Assembly (NCBI GenBank): GCA_002321305.1
Contig: DCMF01000040.1
Span: forward strand, 3,982 to 13,755
Direction of reading: 5' to 3'
Source of the DNA: Verrucomicrobia bacterium UBA1629
Lineage (GTDB): Bacteria > Verrucomicrobiota > Kiritimatiellia > RFP12 > UBA1067
DNA length: 9,774 nt
How positions within the stretch are numbered: position 1 is the first letter of the stretch; the number at the start of each line of letters is the position of its first letter. The translations under genes and the position numbers were made by a program. Shown piece after piece: positions 1 through 4,971 of this stretch. Under the pieces are notes generated by a model that saw only the letters and a program-made list of their open reading frames with translations, searched no databases and had not been told where the DNA came from.

Positions 1-8
1 AACGGCAG

Positions 9-28
9 AAAGCCGTATAGACGGCTTT
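9..28. repeat. A-box copy 1 (20-bp near-palindrome, left window edge)
   Basis: The bases read AAAGCCGTATAGACGGCTTT: two perfect 8-base inverted arms around an ATAG spacer. Flanking bases 1-8 and 29-33 match copy 3, and 1-27 match copy 2 exactly. It lies about 35 bases beyond the 3' end of the GH3 gene. By analogy with copies 2-4 it would be the upstream element of a minus-strand promoter whose -10 lies just left of the window. That part is a prediction and cannot be seen. Confidence 0.8.
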
Positions 29-33
29 AGGTG

Positions 34-65
34 TTCGCGGTTCCGTGTGATGGCATCTCCCGTCA
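34..65. repeat. Repeat B copy 1 (32 bp)
   Basis: This stretch matches 4732-4763 at 29 of 32 positions in the same orientation, and 41-65 match at 24 of 25. On the minus strand its first three bases are the TGA stop codon of the GH3 gene, so the repeat abuts the coding end exactly. Read on the minus strand in another frame, the copies give TG-D/E-AITRNRE and all three differences fall in third codon positions. Its function is unknown. Confidence 0.7.
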
Positions 66-2297
66 ACGCACACGCGTCGCCAGGCACGTGCCGGCATTCG
101 AGTGTGGCGCAATCCACACCCTCAATTCACCTCGCACGGGCCTCAGTTCGCTTTCAGACCAATAGGAAAGCCTCGTCAGGGGAATCGTCATCTCGACTTC
201 AGCCGACGCACCGGACTTCAGTTCGACCCGTCGCCACTCGATGAGCCGCCGCCGAGGCGGGGCCTCCCTTGCGACGGCGGGCGCGGCATAGACCTGCACC
301 GTCTCGGTTCCTGCGCACATGCCTGTGTTGGAGACTTTCACGGAACAGACCAGATTCGTGGCGACGACCCGAACCTGTTCGTTCGTCCAGCCGAACGACG
401 TATAGGAAAGTCCGTAGCCGAACGGATACAGTCCGCCGTTCGGGCAGTCGCGGTAGCGTGTCTGCCAGCCGAGCCCGGCCTTGCCGACACGCTCGTTCGG
501 ACGCCCCGTGCGCGTGCGGTCATAGTAGACGGGACACTGCCCCGACGCATACGGGAAATCCACCGTCAGCCGTCCCGACGGGTTCACGCGCCCTGTCAGG
601 ACATCCACGACGCCCTGTCCGCCGCTCGACCCCGGACTCCAGATCTCCAGGATGGCGTCGGCCTTTTCGGCGAGTTCCGGCACGGCAAGCGGACGGCCGC
701 CGCCCAGAAGCGCGACGAGCGGCCTGCCGGTCGACTTGAGGACATCCAACGCCCGCAGCTGGCCCGCGCCAAGTTCGAGGCGGACGCGACTCTGGTTCTC
801 GCCGCTCTTCAGCCCGTATTCGCCAAACAGCGCAAGGACGACATCGCCCTTCTCCGCCGCCGTCCGCAACGCGGCCTCGTCCACTGGCTCGCCTTCCCAT
901 CCGTAGCCGGCAACGTGAATGAAGTCTACGCCATCCGCTTTCAACCCCTCGACAAGCGTGCCGTTCTTGCGGTTCTGCGGATCCGTCGACCAGCAGCCGA
1001 TGAAGTTCCAGATGTCATCCGCCGACGGCCCGACAAGCGTGACCTTCACGCCGGCCTTCAGCGGCAGCGTGCCCCGCTCGTTTTTCAGCAGGACGCAGCT
1101 CCTCGCCGCGACCTCACGCGCGAACGCCGCGTTCGCGGACAGGTCGCAGGCGGCGCGGACTTTCTTTTCGTCAATGTAGGGGTTCTCGAACAGCCCCAGC
1201 GCGTTCTTGACGCGCAGCACGTTCTTCACGCTTCGGTCCAGCGCGGCGCGCGGCAGTTTCCCCTTCTCGACGGCCTTGGCCAGGCAGCGGTGATAAGCCT
1301 CCCACATCGACATCATGTCCACGTCAAGCCCCGCCGAGACGGCCGCCGCGACAAGCTCCTCCCCGTCCCGCAGCATGCCGTGGTTGCCCTCGCCCAGTTC
1401 GCTGACCGCCGACCAGTCCGAGACCGTGAGCCCTTTGAAGCCAAGTTCGCCCCGCAAAATGTCCGTCAACAGCCACCTGTTCATGCCGCACGGCACGCCG
1501 TTGAAGGAATGGAAGCCTGGCATCACCGTCAATGCCCCTGCGTCGATGCCCGCCTTGAACGGCGGCAGGTAGACGTTCCGCAGCGTCGATTCGCTCATCT
1601 CGACGGCGTTGTAGTCGCGACCGCCGACGGCGGCGCCATAGCCGACGAAATGCTTCAGGCACGCCGCCATGGGCGCGGGATGCCGACTGTCCTGAATGCC
1701 GGCGACGAACGCGGCGGACATCCGCGAGGCGATCAGCACGTCCTGTCCCGGACTTTCGGCGATGCGTCCCCAGCGGGCGTCGCGCGAAATGTCGACCATC
1801 GGCGTGAACGTCCAGTTGCACCCCTTGAGCGGGCCCTCCCTTCCGATCAGCTCGCCGCATCTGCGCCAGAGCGCCTCGTCCCAACAGCAGCTCAGCGCAA
1901 GCGGAATCGGAAGCTGCGTCAGCGCGCCGTGGATCAGGTCATGGCCGACCAGGAGCGGAATCCCGAGGCGACTCTGCTTGACCGCGATCTTCTGGAGGGC
2001 GTTGAAGTTCTTCACGCCGCACGCGCCGATGAGCGTGCCGGCCTCGCCTCGGCGCACCCGCGCGGCGATCTTCCCGCTCAGGCCGAGGTCGCCCGCGTCC
2101 TTCGACACGGGGTCTTTTCCAGGCGATGTCGAGACCTGCACGAGCTGGCCGACCTTCTCGGCCCGCGTCATTCGTTCGACGAGCGCATCAAGCTCGCGTT
2201 CCGTCCTGCCGAACGCGGCGGAGGCGGCGAACGCAACAAGAATTCCGCACAGGATTCTCATCTGCGCAGGATAGACATAGACAAGGATGTTCTTCAT
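63..2297 (-). CDS. bglX: Secreted family 3 glycoside hydrolase (BglX-like beta-glucosidase/beta-xylosidase)
   Basis: This 744-residue GH3 enzyme is expected to release glucose or xylose from the non-reducing ends of beta-linked oligosaccharides outside the cytoplasm. Residues 1-30 look like a signal peptide with a hydrophobic core at about 15-29. The N-terminal TIM barrel carries KHFVGYG (215-221) and the nucleophile motif TVSDW, with Asp294 as nucleophile. The alpha/beta sandwich domain follows at about 400-590. It contains FGEYGLKSGENQSR, where Glu500 matches the BglX acid/base position. YPFGYGLSYT (624-633) leads into a C-terminal fibronectin-III-like domain (about 640-735). Length and domain order fit the BglX subfamily. 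The GH10 xylanase next door suggests xylo-oligosaccharides as substrate, but specificity cannot be read from sequence. There is no well-placed Shine-Dalgarno for ATG 2297. A -10 hexamer ends 7 bases before it, so the transcript may be leaderless. Met13 (2261) is an alternative start. Confidence 0.93.
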   Translation of the reverse strand: MKNILVYVYPAQMRILCGILVAFAASAAFGRTERELDALVERMTRAEKVGQLVQVSTSPGKDPVSKDAGDLGLSGKIAARVRRGEAGTLIGACGVKNFNALQKIAVKQSRLGIPLLVGHDLIHGALTQLPIPLALSCCWDEALWRRCGELIGREGPLKGCNWTFTPMVDISRDARWGRIAESPGQDVLIASRMSAAFVAGIQDSRHPAPMAACLKHFVGYGAAVGGRDYNAVEMSESTLRNVYLPPFKAGIDAGALTVMPGFHSFNGVPCGMNRWLLTDILRGELGFKGLTVSDWSAVSELGEGNHGMLRDGEELVAAAVSAGLDVDMMSMWEAYHRCLAKAVEKGKLPRAALDRSVKNVLRVKNALGLFENPYIDEKKVRAACDLSANAAFAREVAARSCVLLKNERGTLPLKAGVKVTLVGPSADDIWNFIGCWSTDPQNRKNGTLVEGLKADGVDFIHVAGYGWEGEPVDEAALRTAAEKGDVVLALFGEYGLKSGENQSRVRLELGAGQLRALDVLKSTGRPLVALLGGGRPLAVPELAEKADAILEIWSPGSSGGQGVVDVLTGRVNPSGRLTVDFPYASGQCPVYYDRTRTGRPNERVGKAGLGWQTRYRDCPNGGLYPFGYGLSYTSFGWTNEQVRVVATNLVCSVKVSNTGMCAGTETVQVYAAPAVAREAPPRRRLIEWRRVELKSGASAEVEMTIPLTRLSYWSESELRPVRGELRVWIAPHSNAGTCLATRVR

Positions 2298-2304
2298 GCA
2301 TGAA

Positions 2305-2313
2305 AGTATATCA
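2305..2313 (-). promoter_or_regulatory. Extended -10 promoter of the GH3 gene
   Basis: On the minus strand TGA-TATACT fits an extended -10 (TGN plus hexamer). Seven bases separate the hexamer from the GH3 ATG, so transcription would begin at about the start codon. No TTGACA-like -35 is present at 15-18 bases. A-box copy 2 begins 35 bases upstream of the hexamer. A GAGGTGAT string overlaps this element and could instead be a Shine-Dalgarno, but its GAGG core lies 16 bases from the ATG, which is too far. Confidence 0.45.
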
Positions 2314-2345
2314 CCTCATGCCGGAAAACGCCGCCCGAACGGCAG

Positions 2346-2365
2346 AAAGCCGTATAGACGGCTTA
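2346..2365. repeat. A-box copy 2, upstream of GH3
   Basis: This copy has the same 20-bp core as copy 1 except the last base (A instead of T), leaving a 7-bp perfect inverted repeat around ATAG. The block 2331-2359 is identical to 3999-4027 (29 bases), so the similarity extends beyond the palindrome on the GH3 side. It sits between the GH10 stop and the GH3 promoter. It could act as an operator, as a hairpin in the GH10 3' untranslated region, or both. Confidence 0.8.
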
Positions 2366-2403
2366 AAATGCCGGCTCACTGCCATCCCATAGGCCGTAGG
2401 CAG
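2363..2403 (-). terminator. Possible weak terminator after GH10
   Basis: On the minus strand, just after the GH10 stop, CTGCC (2399-2403) can pair with GGCAG (2379-2383). After a further 8 bases comes a short T-run (ATTTTAA, 2363-2369). The stem is only 5 bp with a long loop and the T-run is short, so this is weak evidence. The A-box hairpin immediately downstream could add to it. Confidence 0.2.
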
Positions 2404-2412
2404 CCTCTTCCC

Positions 2413-3873
2413 CTATTTGACGTCAATGAACTTCTCGAATGCCCGACCGTCCGCATCCGTCCACGAGAGGCGGTAGCGGCCCTTGAACCCGCGGAACGCG
2501 ATGCGCCCCGCCGCGTCGGCCTTCCGCGTCAGCCGCGTCTTCCATTCGTGGTTGAGTAGCCGGTCAAGCGCGAAATAGGCCTTCTTCTTGCGCATGTCGG
2601 ACGCATACAGCCCCGAGGCCAGGTTCTCCCGGTGGTACGTGTGGTCGACGAGGTTCCAGTAGGTGATGCGGTAGACGCTCGGCCACGAGAACCACAGCCG
2701 GTAGTTGTCGCGGATCATCCGCGCCTGGACCGCCTCGCCCTCCGGCGTGTCGTCCGGCGCGGGGATCGTGATCTCCGAGATGTGGATCGGACGCTTCAGC
2801 GTGTCGAGCGCCCAGAGCATCTCGAACTGCTTCTCGGGACGCCAGTCCGTTCCGTTCGCGAGGCACGGCTCGCCCGCCGCGATCTTCCGCGCCTCGCCCG
2901 CGCTGAAGATGTGCATCTGAAGCCCCACGACATCGACCTTTGCGCCGCGGTCGATGAGCGACTGGACGAACGGCACGTAGATCGGACGCCACGAGTCGTT
3001 CATCTCCAGCTTCACGCCGGGCGGGAACGCCGCCGCCGCCCAGCCGTGGCAGCGGAAGGTGTAGTCGTCCGGCACGAGCAGATCCGGATTCTGCCAGCAG
3101 ACCCTGTCGTGGTACGGCCCCGCCATCGAGCAGTCGCGGTCGACCGTCTCGTTCACGACGTCCCACTGGTCGAGCCGCGCGCCGTAATGCGCGCCGAGCT
3201 GGCGGATGCGCCGCGCATAGCGCGCGGCGAGCCCGGCCCTGTCCACGCCGTTCGTCACCCACGGCGGCTGAAACGGCGGATAGACCATCGGGTGCCCGTG
3301 CGCCGAGAGGCCGTGCGCGTCGAGGAAGTCCAGGACGGGGTCGGGCGCGGGACGGCGGTATTCGGGAAACCGCTCCCACTTCTCCTTCGCCGAGAGGTCT
3401 TTCACCGACTTCCAGAACGCGGCCGTGTCGCGCGGGCCCGCCCCGTAGCGGACAGCCCCTTCCGCCGGCTCCATCCTGTCCCAGTAGAACCCGACCGTCG
3501 CGGCGTTCCAGAGGTTCGTGAACGTCGCGCGGTACTGCGCGTTCCAGTCGTCGCGGCCAAGCTGGTCGAAGTTGAAGATGTGCGAGCCGAACTGGAAGGC
3601 ATGCGAAACCTGCTCGACCTTGATCTCGGCACCCGCCGGAAACTCCTCGACCGTCGCGTCGGCCTTGCGGAATTTCTCGATGCGCGCGTCGATCCCCGCA
3701 TTGACCGACTCGTTCCACTGCGCACGATAGGCCGCCGGCACATCCGCCGCGCACGCCGCGCCGCAGAGAGACACCACCCCGACGACCACGCCGAACAACA
3801 CGTTCGTCGACCGCCCCCGTGTGAGATTCCTCGACCTTGCATTGCCGAATCTTGATGTGATAGTAGTTGTCAT
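2413..3873 (-). CDS. Secreted family 10 glycoside hydrolase (endo-1,4-beta-xylanase)
   Basis: This 486-residue enzyme is expected to cleave internal beta-1,4 bonds of xylan. The N-terminus has basic residues, a hydrophobic stretch (24-36) and an ACA-AD cleavage site near 42, which indicates export. The FQFGSHIFNF region (93-102) and FYWDRMEP (129-136) match the start of GH10 catalytic domains. AHGHPMVY (191-198), QWDVVNE (236-242, acid/base Glu242), LQMHIF (318-323), HISE (364-367, nucleophile Glu367) and ITYWNLVD (403-410) follow in the usual order. The last 50 residues form a small beta-rich tail. I chose ATG 3873 because AGGAAAGGAA lies just upstream and the signal peptide follows. The longer open frame to 3954 starts inside a heptamer repeat. 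The regulator upstream and GH3 downstream suggest a xylan-use locus. Xylanase activity itself is inferred from the family. Confidence 0.92.
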   Translation of the reverse strand: MTTTITSRFGNARSRNLTRGRSTNVLFGVVVGVVSLCGAACAADVPAAYRAQWNESVNAGIDARIEKFRKADATVEEFPAGAEIKVEQVSHAFQFGSHIFNFDQLGRDDWNAQYRATFTNLWNAATVGFYWDRMEPAEGAVRYGAGPRDTAAFWKSVKDLSAKEKWERFPEYRRPAPDPVLDFLDAHGLSAHGHPMVYPPFQPPWVTNGVDRAGLAARYARRIRQLGAHYGARLDQWDVVNETVDRDCSMAGPYHDRVCWQNPDLLVPDDYTFRCHGWAAAAFPPGVKLEMNDSWRPIYVPFVQSLIDRGAKVDVVGLQMHIFSAGEARKIAAGEPCLANGTDWRPEKQFEMLWALDTLKRPIHISEITIPAPDDTPEGEAVQARMIRDNYRLWFSWPSVYRITYWNLVDHTYHRENLASGLYASDMRKKKAYFALDRLLNHEWKTRLTRKADAAGRIAFRGFKGRYRLSWTDADGRAFEKFIDVK

Positions 3874-3968
3874 GGCATCATTCCTTTCCTTTTCTGTTTG
3901 GGTTGGATTGAATTCGGGGTTTTTAGTATTACTCGCGCATGACGCATGACGCATGACGCATGACGCAT
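3870..3968 (-). CDS. Possible 32-codon leader ORF ahead of GH10
   Basis: The first ATG after the GH10 -10 hexamer lies 3 bases beyond it, at the start of the heptamer array. It opens a 32-codon frame that stops with TGA at 3872-3870, overlapping the GH10 ATG as ATGA. Its first eleven codons come from the heptamer repeats (MRHASCVMRHA). The overlap would allow translational coupling. Because the ATG sits so close to the -10, it may lie upstream of the real transcript start. The fourth heptamer ATG (3947) is in the same frame and is a safer start. Coding status is unproven. Confidence 0.2.
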   Translation of the reverse strand: MRHASCVMRHARVILKTPNSIQPKQKRKGMMP

Positions 3969-3970
3969 GA
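3937..3970. repeat. GCATGAC heptamer tandem array (4.9 copies)
   Basis: There are four perfect GCATGAC units plus GCATGA. The array starts 2 bases downstream of the GH10 -10 hexamer, so the predicted transcription start falls inside it. On the minus strand each unit supplies an ATG, and with a 7-base period these ATGs cycle through all three frames. Only the third (3954) is in frame with GH10. Confidence 0.9.
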
Positions 3971-3971
3971 G

Positions 3972-3980
3972 ATTATACCA
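3972..3980 (-). promoter_or_regulatory. Extended -10 promoter of the GH10 gene
   Basis: On the minus strand TGG-TATAAT is a consensus -10 with the extended TGN. No convincing -35 is found at 15-18 bases. A-box copy 3 begins 36 bases upstream of the hexamer. The predicted transcript would carry an untranslated leader of roughly 90 bases containing the heptamer array, with Shine-Dalgarno AGGAAAGGAA close to ATG 3873. Confidence 0.6.
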
Positions 3981-4013
3981 CCAAACCGCCGACGAATTCC
4001 GCCCGAACGGCAG

Positions 4014-4033
4014 AAAGCCGTATAGACCGCTTT
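4014..4033. repeat. A-box copy 3, upstream of GH10
   Basis: This reads AAAGCCGTATAGACCGCTTT, the same element with one C for G in the right arm, leaving a single mismatch in the inverted repeat. The flanks match copy 2 on the left (identity from 3999) and copy 1 on the right (TTTAGGTGT). It lies between the end of the DUF3791 cassette and the GH10 promoter. Confidence 0.8.
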
Positions 4034-4054
4034 AGGTGTGGATCTGCCTGACTA

Positions 4055-4255
4055 TCAGCGTTCGCTGACGATTTCGTCCACAAGATAAGGTATGCTCATG
4101 CAGTGCATGTCGGCAACGCCATCACGCATCAGCGCATAGGTCTGGGATCCATAGAACGCCTTGAGCGCCTCGTCAAGCGTACAGCCTGTGCGCTTCGCAT
4201 ACGCCTCCACCACATGCGCGAACTTCATGCGCAACAGGTTCTTGTTCGCCGTCAT
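4055..4255 (-). CDS. Small DUF3791-like protein (third gene of cassette)
   Basis: This 66-residue protein has no signal peptide. The sequence features NKNLLRMKFAHVVEAYA, a predicted helix EALKAFYGS and MRDGVADMHCMSIPYLVDEI. These resemble the short proteins I remember as DUF3791-type, found in gut bacteria as partners of DUF3990 genes; no database was searched. The molecular function is unknown. Its ATG overlaps the preceding stop as ATGA, and GGGGAG lies 9 bases upstream, so translation is probably coupled to the gene before. It is the last gene before A-box copy 3. Confidence 0.75.
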   Translation of the reverse strand: MTANKNLLRMKFAHVVEAYAKRTGCTLDEALKAFYGSQTYALMRDGVADMHCMSIPYLVDEIVSER

Positions 4256-4452
4256 CGCGCTTCGCTCCCCATGAACTTCAACACGGACAACGCCGCAGAC
4301 GTACGCAGACAGATCTGAAGGTTCGGCGATTGAAGACGCAACCGCTCAATCGTCTGAGCCTTGGACGCAAAGCCGTCAAAGAACGCCTCCTTACGCGAAT
4401 GCAACAAGTCAGGCTCGGAAACTGCAACTTCACCGCCATGCCAAACCGTCAT
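4252..4452 (-). CDS. Shortened DUF3990-like protein, internal core missing
   Basis: The 66 residues join two pieces that I recognise as opposite ends of DUF3990 proteins. WHGGEVAVSEPDLLHSRK (4-21) matches the family N-terminus. FFDGFASKAQTIERLRLQSP (24-43) and LQICLRTSAALSVLKFMGSE match its C-terminus. Full-length members are about 155-180 residues and carry a DFGxGFY-type motif plus the ADP-ribosyltransferase-like core between these ends. Here roughly 100 residues are absent and the reading frame is kept. Both ends remain translationally coupled by ATGA overlaps (4449-4452 and 4252-4255), and a GAGGGG ribosome site precedes the ATG. It may be a decayed gene or a retained mini-protein, for example one keeping only a partner-binding part. 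The family match is from memory. Confidence 0.65.
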   Translation of the reverse strand: MTVWHGGEVAVSEPDLLHSRKEAFFDGFASKAQTIERLRLQSPNLQICLRTSAALSVLKFMGSEAR

Positions 4453-4688
4453 ACGCGCACCCCTCGTTCGTCCATGACTTCGCGGATGTCGTTGACAATG
4501 TAGTCTCGCCCCTGAATATGAAGCACGTCATAACTCGGCACGATGTATTGATTCAGGATGTCACTCGGCCCCGTGAGCGCACGATAGACAGCGTCGGACG
4601 GCTTGCCGAGCGCTTCCGCCACATTTTCAATGCAGAACACCGCAAACTCAAGTTCGCGGTCATTCCTAATTGGCTCTCGTGCGGTCAT
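4449..4688 (-). CDS. Small DUF3791-like protein (first gene of cassette)
   Basis: This protein of 79 residues contains FAVFCIENVAEALGKPSDAV, then ILNQYIVPSYDVLHIQGRDY and a short IVNDIREVM helix. The YDVLHxQGxxYIVxDI pattern is characteristic of the DUF3791 proteins I know. There is no transmembrane segment or signal peptide. Function is unknown; the usual neighbour is a DUF3990 gene, as here. AGGAGG (minus strand, around 4699-4704) lies 10 bases before ATG 4688 and only 4 before an in-frame GTG at 4694, so the ATG is preferred. The gene is clearly less GC-rich than the neighbours: about 45% in one 60-base line against about 73% in one regulator line I counted. This suggests transfer. Confidence 0.75.
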   Translation of the reverse strand: MTAREPIRNDRELEFAVFCIENVAEALGKPSDAVYRALTGPSDILNQYIVPSYDVLHIQGRDYIVNDIREVMDERGVRV

Positions 4689-4720
4689 CGTCACATAACC
4701 TCCTCATGTTTCGTTTGCGA

Positions 4721-4729
4721 ATTATACCA
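4721..4729 (-). promoter_or_regulatory. Extended -10 promoter of the DUF3791/DUF3990 cassette
   Basis: The minus strand reads TGG-TATAAT, a consensus extended -10, followed within 20 bases by AGGAGG. The hexamer 17 bases upstream is ATCACA, only half matching TTGACA, and lies within repeat B. No A-box sits at the spacing seen for the xylan genes, so this cassette seems separately controlled. Confidence 0.6.
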
Positions 4730-4731
4730 TA

Positions 4732-4763
4732 TTCACGATTCCGTGTGATGGCCTCTCCCGTCA
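4732..4763. repeat. Repeat B copy 2 (32 bp)
   Basis: It matches 34-65 at 29 of 32 bases. Here it overlaps the -35 region of the cassette promoter. GATTCCGTG (4737-4745) and CATGGAATC (4762-4770) form a 9-base inverted repeat with one mismatch that could be a G-U pair in RNA, around a 16-base loop. Copy 1 lacks the right arm, so the hairpin is not conserved between copies. Confidence 0.7.
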
Positions 4764-4824
4764 TGGAATCGGCCATTTTCCGGAGATGCGTCAGCGAATG
4801 ATGACGGCGAGGCCTTGCCCGCCG

Positions 4825-4957
4825 TCAATGACGAGGCGCGGCGTCATACAGCGCGATCTCCGCAAGCTTGAGCTTCTCGTCCGACGGCTTCTTCTTGGCC
4901 ACGAAAGCCGTATAGACCGCTTTGGACGGGAAACGGCGAAGCGGCCGCGCGCATGTG
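4825..4957 (-). pseudogene. Possible remnant of minus-strand coding sequence
   Basis: On the minus strand an open frame ends at TGA 4827-4825. It reads ...KAVYTAFVAKKKPSDEKLK, then LAEIALYDAAPRH. The hydrophilic, lysine-rich composition looks protein-like and differs from the arginine-rich shadow frames nearby. A shift at about 4847 continues as MTPRLVIDGGQGLAVIIR before a stop. The KAVYTAF part is A-box copy 4. I recognise no family. It may simply be non-coding sequence. Confidence 0.15.
4904..4923. repeat. A-box copy 4, upstream of the regulator
   Basis: This reads AAAGCCGTATAGACCGCTTT, identical to copy 3 over the 20-bp core. The left flank is unlike copies 1-3 (CCACG instead of CGGCAG), so only the core is conserved here. 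It ends 35 bases before the regulator's -10 hexamer. This suggests autoregulation if it is an operator. Confidence 0.75.
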
Positions 4958-4964
4958 CTATACT
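4956..4964 (+). promoter_or_regulatory. Extended -10 promoter of the GntR/LacI regulator
   Basis: TGC-TATACT lies 7 bases before ATG 4972, the same geometry as at the GH3 gene. A transcript would begin at about the start codon, and no Shine-Dalgarno is visible, so translation is probably leaderless. No -35 consensus is found. A-box copy 4 begins 55 bases upstream of the hexamer and ends 35 bases before it. Confidence 0.5.
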
Positions 4965-4971
4965 ATCCGGC

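Larger units (their letters stand above)
4695..4971. other. Divergent intergenic region, cassette / regulator
   Basis: This stretch holds the cassette promoter, repeat B copy 2 inside a larger inverted repeat, a possible remnant of minus-strand coding sequence, A-box copy 4 and the regulator promoter. An open plus-strand frame extends the regulator to 4786, but it crosses the A-box and promoter and is therefore read as non-coding. Confidence 0.6.

Noticed and set aside
102..2303. 733-codon open frame on the plus strand opposite GH3
   Set aside because: It is the antisense shadow of a GC-rich gene: arginine/proline/alanine-rich with no domain, while the minus strand shows complete GH3 motifs.
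2632..3855. 407-codon plus-strand frame and a 396-codon minus-strand frame over GH10
   Set aside because: Both have skewed composition rich in R, V, D and G and no recognisable motifs. The GH10 frame carries the catalytic residues.
3874..3954. N-terminal extension of GH10 (27 extra codons)
   Set aside because: It starts inside the heptamer array without a ribosome site. ATG 3873 has AGGAAAGGAA and a normal signal peptide after it.
1..4923. CRISPR array
   Set aside because: The A-box copies are 0.9-2.3 kb apart and the heptamers have no spacers. No cas genes are present.
4786..4971. N-terminal extension of the regulator (62 extra codons)
   Set aside because: It runs through A-box copy 4 and the -10 hexamer, and the GntR domain begins properly after ATG 4972.
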